Below, one piece after another: positions 15,413-19,620 of a DNA stretch of 19,620 bases (position 1 is the first letter of the stretch; each line of letters starts with the position of its first letter). Source of the stretch: Bacteroidota bacterium. GTDB lineage: Bacteria; Bacteroidota; Bacteroidia; Flavobacteriales; Schleiferiaceae. Below the pieces are notes generated by a model. That model did not search any database, had not been told where the DNA came from, and saw nothing but the letters and a program-made list of their open reading frames with translations. The stretch spans positions 1 through 19,620 of the forward strand of contig SYCM01000018.1 in assembly GCA_005786915.1 (NCBI GenBank), in the 5' to 3' direction. The position numbers were made by a program, and so were the translations under genes.

Positions 15413-16123
15413 TTACTCGAAGCGGGCGTAGACGAGCGCCAAGAACCGGTCGGCGACGTCCGGCGATTTACTCCAGTCGTAGTCGGGTTGAACGGCCTCG
15501 CGAATGAAGGTCTCGCACTCGGCCTTGGATTCCAAGGTGGCCAGGTAGGCCACGATGCGCTGGTAGTCTTGGTCGTCGCCGCCAAAAAGGTGCTTCACAA
15601 AGGCAAGGCGGTCGTTCAGGCCGGCGTTGAGGTTGGCGTAGCGGGCGTTCACCGACTTTGATGCGGCGGGCTGCGGGCTAGTAGCTGCGGGCTCTTGGCG
15701 TGTAGCTAATGGTTCCTGGTGAATAGCTACGGGCTCCTGGTGAATGGCTGCGGGCTCCTGGTGTATGGCTGCTGGCTTCTGGCTAGTAGCTTCGGACGCA
15801 GTGCGTTCGCCCAGGGCGGCTACGTGGTCGGTGAGCGCGGCGTTGAGGCGCGACTCGGCTGCCGCCTGTACGGCTGCGAGCTGGGCTTGGAGTTGGGCGT
15901 GAGCGGCGGCTTGGGCCGCGGCTTGGGCCTGCGCGAGCTCTGCTTGGGTAGCGGCAAATTGGGCCTCGGTTTCTGCCTTGGCTTCGGCTACTTCAGCGCG
16001 GAATTTCGCTTGATGCGCCTGAACGCAAAGCGAATCGAGGAACTGGAGGTCGTCCGCGCTGGGTACCTCAGCTTGAAGGGCAGATTGGAGGCTAGAAAGG
16101 GCAGAAGAGAGGGCGGTGCTCAT
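15413..16123 (-). CDS. Uncharacterised coiled-coil protein with conserved Bacteroidota C-terminal domain
   Basis: 236 residues, no known function. Part 1 (1-40) is a short helical head. Part 2 (about 40-100) is an Ala/Gln/Glu-rich coiled coil (AELAQAQAAAQAAAHAQLQA). Part 3 (about 112-155) is a low-complexity linker of seven-residue repeats (QEPxAIH), encoded by a heptanucleotide array. Part 4 (about 157-236) is a folded-looking domain with LNDRLAFVKHLFGG, DYQRIVAYL and VQPDYDW. I recall this domain at the C terminus of many unnamed flavobacterial proteins, where a similar N-R-I-A-F-V-x-H-L-F pattern and PDY.W end occur. The start ATG 16123 follows a promoter-like TACTTTTC by 28 bases; upstream in-frame sequence would invade tdk. 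First gene of the rsmI operon. The linker and coil probably vary fast between strains. Confidence 0.8.
   Translation of the reverse strand: MSTALSSALSSLQSALQAEVPSADDLQFLDSLCVQAHQAKFRAEVAEAKAETEAQFAATQAELAQAQAAAQAAAHAQLQAQLAAVQAAAESRLNAALTDHVAALGERTASEATSQKPAAIHQEPAAIHQEPVAIHQEPLATRQEPAATSPQPAASKSVNARYANLNAGLNDRLAFVKHLFGGDDQDYQRIVAYLATLESKAECETFIREAVQPDYDWSKSPDVADRFLALVYARFE
15671..15789. repeat. Heptanucleotide-period repeat array, 17 units, inside a coding sequence
   Basis: Seventeen consecutive 7-base units, loosely CTnnTGG/CTnnnAG on the plus strand (for example CTGCGGG, CTAGTAG, CTCCTGG, TGAATGG, CTTCTGG), with a stronger 21-base super-repeat. Because 21 is a multiple of both 7 and 3, the array stays open in the overlapping minus-strand gene and encodes the QEPxAIH linker. 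The pattern resembles degenerate CCAnnAG/CTAnnAG heptamer arrays I recall from intergenic regions of Bacteroidota genomes. Confidence 0.8.
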
Positions 16124-16163
16124 GGTGGAAAGCCGTAGTTTAGCGGAAGTGGAAAAGTACGAA
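16124..16163. promoter_or_regulatory. Divergent promoter region between the rsmI operon and tdk
   Basis: Forty bases between divergent starts. Plus strand: TAGTTTAG at 16136-16143 (one mismatch to TAnnTTTG), 20 bases before the tdk ATG, with a purine-rich GGAAAAG in between. Minus strand: TACTTTTC at 16159-16152 (one mismatch), 28 bases before the ATG at 16123. The two boxes are interleaved, so the promoters may compete. Assignments are by eye. Confidence 0.4.
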
Positions 16164-16736
16164 ATGTTCCAAGAGCGAGCGCCCCGTTTCGGGCACATTG
16201 AAGTAATCGCCGGCTCTATGTTTTCGGGTAAGACCGAAGAGCTCATTCGCCGCCTCAAGCGGGCGCAAATCGCCCAACTTAAGGTGATGGTTTTCAAACC
16301 ACTAACAGATAACCGCTACGCCGAGAACGCCGTAGTTACCCACGACGAGGGGCGAATGACTGCCCGTCCGGTGGCCTCGGCGCTCGAAGTTTTGGACGCC
16401 GCACGCGATGCCGACGTCGTCGGTTTGGACGAGGCGCAGTTCTTCGACGACGAAATTGTGCGTGTGGCTAACGAGCTTGCGGATCGCGGCAAGCGCGTGA
16501 TTGTCGCAGGTCTCGACATGGACTTCAACGGAGTGCCCTTTGGCCCCATGCCCTACCTCATGGCCGTAGCCGAATTTGTCACCAAGGTGCACGCCATCTG
16601 CGTGCGGAGTGGGGAATTGGCGCACTATTCGCACCGCCTGACGCCCGACTCGACCCAGGTGATGCTCGGTGACCGCCGCACCTACGAACCGCTGTCGCGT
16701 GCCGAGTTCGTGCGTGAACGCCAGCAAAATTCATAA
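16164..16736 (+). CDS. tdk: Thymidine kinase (type II)
   Basis: 190-residue salvage enzyme phosphorylating thymidine with ATP. Motifs: P-loop IAGSMFSGKTEELIRRL (G17 to T24), the catalytic-base region VVGLDEAQFFDD (E90), VIVAGLDMDFNG, PFGPMPYLMA and the thymidine lasso region VHAICVRSG...SHR. The structural zinc site is mostly missing: of the usual C-x2-C plus C-x2-C/H, only C146 remains (CVRS; the later pair reads LSRAEF). I believe many flavobacterial kinases share this, so it need not mean inactivity. Start ATG 16164 (MFQERAPRFGHIEVI) fits the family better than upstream ATGs at 16116/16122, which overlap the divergent gene. The stop overlaps the next ATG (TAATG). Confidence 0.94.
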   Translation: MFQERAPRFGHIEVIAGSMFSGKTEELIRRLKRAQIAQLKVMVFKPLTDNRYAENAVVTHDEGRMTARPVASALEVLDAARDADVVGLDEAQFFDDEIVRVANELADRGKRVIVAGLDMDFNGVPFGPMPYLMAVAEFVTKVHAICVRSGELAHYSHRLTPDSTQVMLGDRRTYEPLSRAEFVRERQQNS

Positions 16737-19075
16737 TGGTGACTGCGCCGAGTTGGACGTTGCGGCAGCTTGCCGAGGTGCTCCAGGCGGAGCTCCGGTC
16801 AACCAATCCCGATTCATGGGTACGCCGCATGGCGACCGATTCGCGCACAACTCAAACCGAACCGGCCCTTTTTTGGGCCTTAACGACGCCTTCGGGCGAC
16901 GGACACCGTCACCTCGCTGAGGCGGTGGAGCGCGGGTGCGTAGCCGCCGTGGTCGCCCGCAAATCATGGGCGGAGCATGCGGTTCCAAACCTCGACGTGC
17001 TCCTGGTCGACGACGTGTGGGCGGCTCTTTTTACCTTGGCCGAGGCCCACCGGGCCGCGTACCGAGGCCCGGTAGTGGCCGTCACCGGCTCCAACGGAAA
17101 AACCAGCGTCAAAGAACTTCTGGCCCACCTTCTAGGCGACCCGACGGTCGCCCGCAGCCCCCGCAGCTACAATTCCAAGTTAGGAGTCCCCCTCTCGGTG
17201 CTGCACTTTGCGCTGGACGCCTCGATGTGGATCGTCGAGGTAGGCATCTCAGAGGCGGGGGACATGGCGCGCTTCACGCCCTGGCTGAAACCCACCCACG
17301 GAATCTTCACGGGCCTCGGCGACGCCCACGACGCCGGCTTCCCCAGCCGCGAAGCCAAGCTCGCCGAAAAAATGTCGCTGTTTGCCGGAGTTGCCTCGGT
17401 GCTGGTCCCCGACCGCGGGACGGGCACGGGTGAGGGGCTTCCCGGGGTCGAGGTGCTTCCCGGAGTCGCGTGGCGACCGGCGGGCTCGGTGCTGCGCACT
17501 GAAGGCGGATTTTGGGTCGGACCCGACGGACAGAACTTCGCGGTTCCGACCGAGTCGGAGGCCGAGCGGTCCAACGCGCAGCTCGCGCTGGCCGCCTGCT
17601 ACGAGCTGGGCCGAATTCCGCACGATTTTGACCAGCGGCCGCGCGGACCGCTGCGCGTGGAACGGCGCGCCGCCCGCTGGGGCGGCGGCGCGTTGCTCGT
17701 CGACCGCTACGCGCTCGACGAGGCCTCGGCCTTCGAGGCCTTGGAACTGCTGGCGCAGGAGGCGGCTACGCCCAAGACGGCCTTGATCTTCACCGCCAAT
17801 CCGGAGCGGTGGACCGAGCCGGTGGCTCGCTGGTCCGCCCAAATGCCCGGCCTGAAGATTGCGGTTTGCGCTCCCCACGACCCCGCGCCCGAGTGGGGTA
17901 CCGAAGGCGCCGTGCTGCTCAAAGGACACGGCGTGGAGCCCGCCCTGGAGGAACGACTTGCCCGTCAGCACGACAGCATGGTCGAGCTCGACGTCGACGC
18001 CTTGGCCGCCAATTTGCGGCACTACCGGTCGCTGTTGCCGCAGGGTACGCGCATCATGGCCATGCTCAAGGCCAACGCCTACGGGCTGGGAGCGGTTCCG
18101 GTGGCCCGAGCGCTCGAGCGTCACCGACTCGACTACCTGGGTGTGGCCTACCCCGAGGAAGGTCGGGAGCTTCGTGAGGCCGGGGTGCGCACGCCCATCA
18201 TGGTGCTGAATCCGGGTGATCCTTCGTTTGAGTTGATGCTCCGCTACCGGCTGGAGCCCGAGATTTTTAGCTGGGAACGCCTGCGAGCATTTGCCGAAGC
18301 CTTTGCGCGGCACCCCGAGTCCCTTGGCGAGGTGCTCGTGCACCTCAAGGTCGACACGGGAATGCACCGGCTGGGGTTTGCTCCTCACGAAGGCCGCGCA
18401 GTGGCGGAGGCCTTGCGGGCGATTCCGGGGGTGCGGGTGGCGTCGGTGCTGAGCCATTTTGCGGCGGCCGAGGTGCCCGAACAGGATTCGTTGAGCCGCC
18501 AGCAGTGGGCGCAATTCAGCCACTTTGCCGACCAACTCGAGGCGGGTCTCGGAACGAAAATTTGGCGCCACATGGCCAACACGGCGGCGGTGGCGCGGCA
18601 CCCTTGGGCGGCGGGCGACATGGTCCGCTTGGGTATTGGGCTGATGGGAGCCTCGCTGGATGCCCGCGACGCACAGGCCCTGCAGCCGGTGGTGCACGTG
18701 ACCACCACGGTCAGCCAAATTCGCCGCGTGCCTGCGGGCGAAGGCATTTCCTACGGGGCCACCGACGCCGCCGACCGCGAGCGGGTGATCGCGACCCTTC
18801 CGATTGGGTACGCGGACGGCATTCCACGTGCTTTGAGCAACGGAGTCGGCCGGGCCTACGCCAACGGTTGCTACCTGCCGATTGTGGGCCGGGTGTGCAT
18901 GGACATGCTGATGGTCGACGCCACCGGAGTTCCCTTGCACGAGGGCGATCGGGTCGAACTTTTGGGCCGCCACGTGACCCTCGATTCGGTGGCCGAAGCG
19001 TGCGGAACCATTAGTTATGAGGTGCTTACGGGACTCTCGCCCCGACTGCCCCGCTTGGCCGCCCACGGTCTTTAG
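16736..19075 (+). CDS. MurF-like ligase / alanine racemase fusion
   Basis: 779-residue fusion typical of Bacteroidota. Residues 1-410 resemble UDP-MurNAc-tripeptide:D-Ala-D-Ala ligase: P-loop TGSNGKTSVK (117-126), SPRSYNSKLGVPLSVL, and THGIFTGLGDAHDAGF. Residues about 413-779 are a complete PLP alanine racemase, supplying D-Ala for peptidoglycan: PLP lysine K445 in MLKANAYG, VDTGMHRLGF, PLP-contact R631 in VRLGIGLMG, catalytic tyrosine Y673 in GISYGAT, IGYADG, and GRVCMD. In the ligase half the usual D-x-Y-N motif reads VDRYAL (323-328, N replaced by A), and the later GD(M/I) segment is not recognisable. That half may therefore be impaired or non-catalytic. It starts with a 1-base overlap with tdk and ends in TAG. 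Confidence 0.93.
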   Translation: MVTAPSWTLRQLAEVLQAELRSTNPDSWVRRMATDSRTTQTEPALFWALTTPSGDGHRHLAEAVERGCVAAVVARKSWAEHAVPNLDVLLVDDVWAALFTLAEAHRAAYRGPVVAVTGSNGKTSVKELLAHLLGDPTVARSPRSYNSKLGVPLSVLHFALDASMWIVEVGISEAGDMARFTPWLKPTHGIFTGLGDAHDAGFPSREAKLAEKMSLFAGVASVLVPDRGTGTGEGLPGVEVLPGVAWRPAGSVLRTEGGFWVGPDGQNFAVPTESEAERSNAQLALAACYELGRIPHDFDQRPRGPLRVERRAARWGGGALLVDRYALDEASAFEALELLAQEAATPKTALIFTANPERWTEPVARWSAQMPGLKIAVCAPHDPAPEWGTEGAVLLKGHGVEPALEERLARQHDSMVELDVDALAANLRHYRSLLPQGTRIMAMLKANAYGLGAVPVARALERHRLDYLGVAYPEEGRELREAGVRTPIMVLNPGDPSFELMLRYRLEPEIFSWERLRAFAEAFARHPESLGEVLVHLKVDTGMHRLGFAPHEGRAVAEALRAIPGVRVASVLSHFAAAEVPEQDSLSRQQWAQFSHFADQLEAGLGTKIWRHMANTAAVARHPWAAGDMVRLGIGLMGASLDARDAQALQPVVHVTTTVSQIRRVPAGEGISYGATDAADRERVIATLPIGYADGIPRALSNGVGRAYANGCYLPIVGRVCMDMLMVDATGVPLHEGDRVELLGRHVTLDSVAEACGTISYEVLTGLSPRLPRLAAHGL

Positions 19076-19085
19076 GCTATCTTTC
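19055..19085 (+). promoter_or_regulatory. Promoter for the O-antigen-ligase-like gene
   Basis: TTG at 19055-19057, a 20-base spacer, then TATCTTTC at 19078-19085 (one mismatch to TAnnTTTG). The box ends 5 bases before the GTG at 19091. The TTG lies inside the end of the MurF-Alr gene. Confidence 0.5.
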
Positions 19086-19090
19086 TGCTC

Positions 19091-19620
19091 GTGGAGCGTC
19101 AATTTATCGCCATTTTGATTCGGGCCGCGGCGATTTTGCTGCCCTGGTGGGACCTCGGTACCGGGGGGGCGCTGGCGTTGGCCGCGCTGCTTTCGCTGGT
19201 GGCCGCTCGCGGGCGATGGAAGGCGCTGCCCGTCGACGTGGCCCTGTGGTCGGGCTTTGCCGCCGTAGCGGCGAGCGCGCTGTGGACCGAGGCGGCGAGC
19301 TTCGAAACGCTACTGCGCTGGTCTCCGTTGCTCTGGGTGCCCTTGGCCATGCGCCGACAGCACCGCGCGTGGCACGAAGGCTTGATCGCCGGCGGAATCG
19401 TCGTGTCGCTGGTGCTTCTTGGCAACGGCGTCGCTTCGGCCGTGAGCAGCCAAAGCTGGGATCCGCTTTTTTACCGGGACTTCGCGCAGTTGGCGCACCA
19501 GCACAGCTACCTCACCCTGTACCTCGGACTTTCGGCGGCGGCCCTCGCCACGGACCTGCGGTTTCGGGGCGCCGTGCGGCCGGTCCTGTTTAGCCTCTTT
19601 GCGCTCGTCGCCGTGCTGGC
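19091..19620 (+). CDS. O-antigen ligase-like polytopic membrane protein, N-terminal part
   Basis: An open frame from GTG 19091 runs to the right edge (176 codons, no stop). The sequence is strongly hydrophobic, with about five transmembrane segments visible: AILIRAAAILLPWW, GALALAALLSLVAA, VALWSGFAAVAASALW, IAGGIVVSLVLLG, and YLTLYLGLSAAALA after a loop. The loop FAQLAHQHSYLTLYLGLS resembles the H-x-Y-x-x-x-Y periplasmic entry found in Wzy/WaaL O-antigen polymerase-ligase proteins of this phylum. The match is by pattern only, so the family call is tentative and the substrate unknown. The start follows a promoter box by 5 bases, again a leaderless layout; the GTG gives V(M)ERQFIAIL. The C-terminal half is outside the window. 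Confidence 0.65.
   Translation, partial: MERQFIAILIRAAAILLPWWDLGTGGALALAALLSLVAARGRWKALPVDVALWSGFAAVAASALWTEAASFETLLRWSPLLWVPLAMRRQHRAWHEGLIAGGIVVSLVLLGNGVASAVSSQSWDPLFYRDFAQLAHQHSYLTLYLGLSAAALATDLRFRGAVRPVLFSLFALVAVL

Noticed and set aside
15671..15789. Repeat array considered as CRISPR
   Set aside because: Units are 7 bases with no spacers, and no cas genes are present.
17249..19102. 617-codon open frame on the minus strand opposite MurF-Alr
   Set aside because: It is antisense to a clearly conserved gene in GC-rich DNA, and the product (rich in His, Arg, Gly and Val) has no recognisable motif. It is a shadow of codon bias.

Overview
The window is a densely packed, GC-rich bacterial chromosome segment from a member of the Bacteroidota, most likely a flavobacteria-like lineage with unusually high GC. 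Four things point there. First, promoters resemble the Bacteroidota sigma factor -7 element TAnnTTTG rather than the E. coli -10 box, and Shine-Dalgarno sequences are almost absent. Second, it carries gene fusions typical of the phylum (MurF-alanine racemase; DAHP synthase-chorismate mutase). Third, DnaG has lost most of its zinc ligands, as I recall for flavobacterial primases. Fourth, it has phylum-typical families (DUF3109, a short alkyltransferase-like protein, and a conserved C-terminal domain in an uncharacterised coiled-coil protein). No rRNA, tRNA, insertion sequence, prophage or CRISPR array was seen. This looks like core genome, not an island.

Layout. Positions 1-1388 (minus): marC then glyS, the latter cut by the left edge. 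Positions 1438-2019 (plus): a divergent DUF3109 gene whose promoter lies back-to-back with that of marC. Positions 2185-5628 (plus): nrdB-nrdA, class Ia ribonucleotide reductase, followed by a good hairpin terminator. Positions 5743-9987 (plus): a 53-residue membrane protein, a TerB-J-domain membrane co-chaperone, a long-chain polyprenyl diphosphate synthase, dnaG, and a small YvlD/phage-holin-like membrane protein. Positions 9984-16123 (minus): a tightly coupled eight-gene run transcribed in the order coiled-coil protein, rsmI, DAHP synthase-chorismate mutase, recJ, trmB, alkyltransferase-like protein, MmcQ/YjbR protein, DUF502 membrane protein. Most junctions are ATGA overlaps, and the last gene is broken by an in-frame amber codon. 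Positions 16164-19620 (plus): tdk, the MurF-Alr fusion, and the start of a polytopic membrane protein resembling O-antigen ligases, cut by the right edge. No gene-free stretch reaches 300 bases; the longest gaps are 2020-2184 and 5629-5742.

Functional themes are nucleotide supply and DNA replication/repair (NrdAB, Tdk, DnaG, RecJ, the ATL protein), translation (GlyRS, TrmB, RsmI), envelope and quinone precursors (polyprenyl synthase, MurF-Alr, the O-antigen-ligase-like protein) and aromatic amino acid entry (DAHP synthase-chorismate mutase). I see no convincing new multi-gene system. The most noteworthy items are: the amber-interrupted DUF502 gene; a recurring promoter layout (TAnCTTnG-like box 4-8 bases before a start codon) that predicts widespread leaderless mRNAs; a pair of interlocked divergent promoters; a trmB promoter made from the last codons of recJ; a 7-bp-period repeat array lying inside a coding sequence and translated as a 7-residue repeat; and possible loss of ligase motifs in the MurF half of the fusion.
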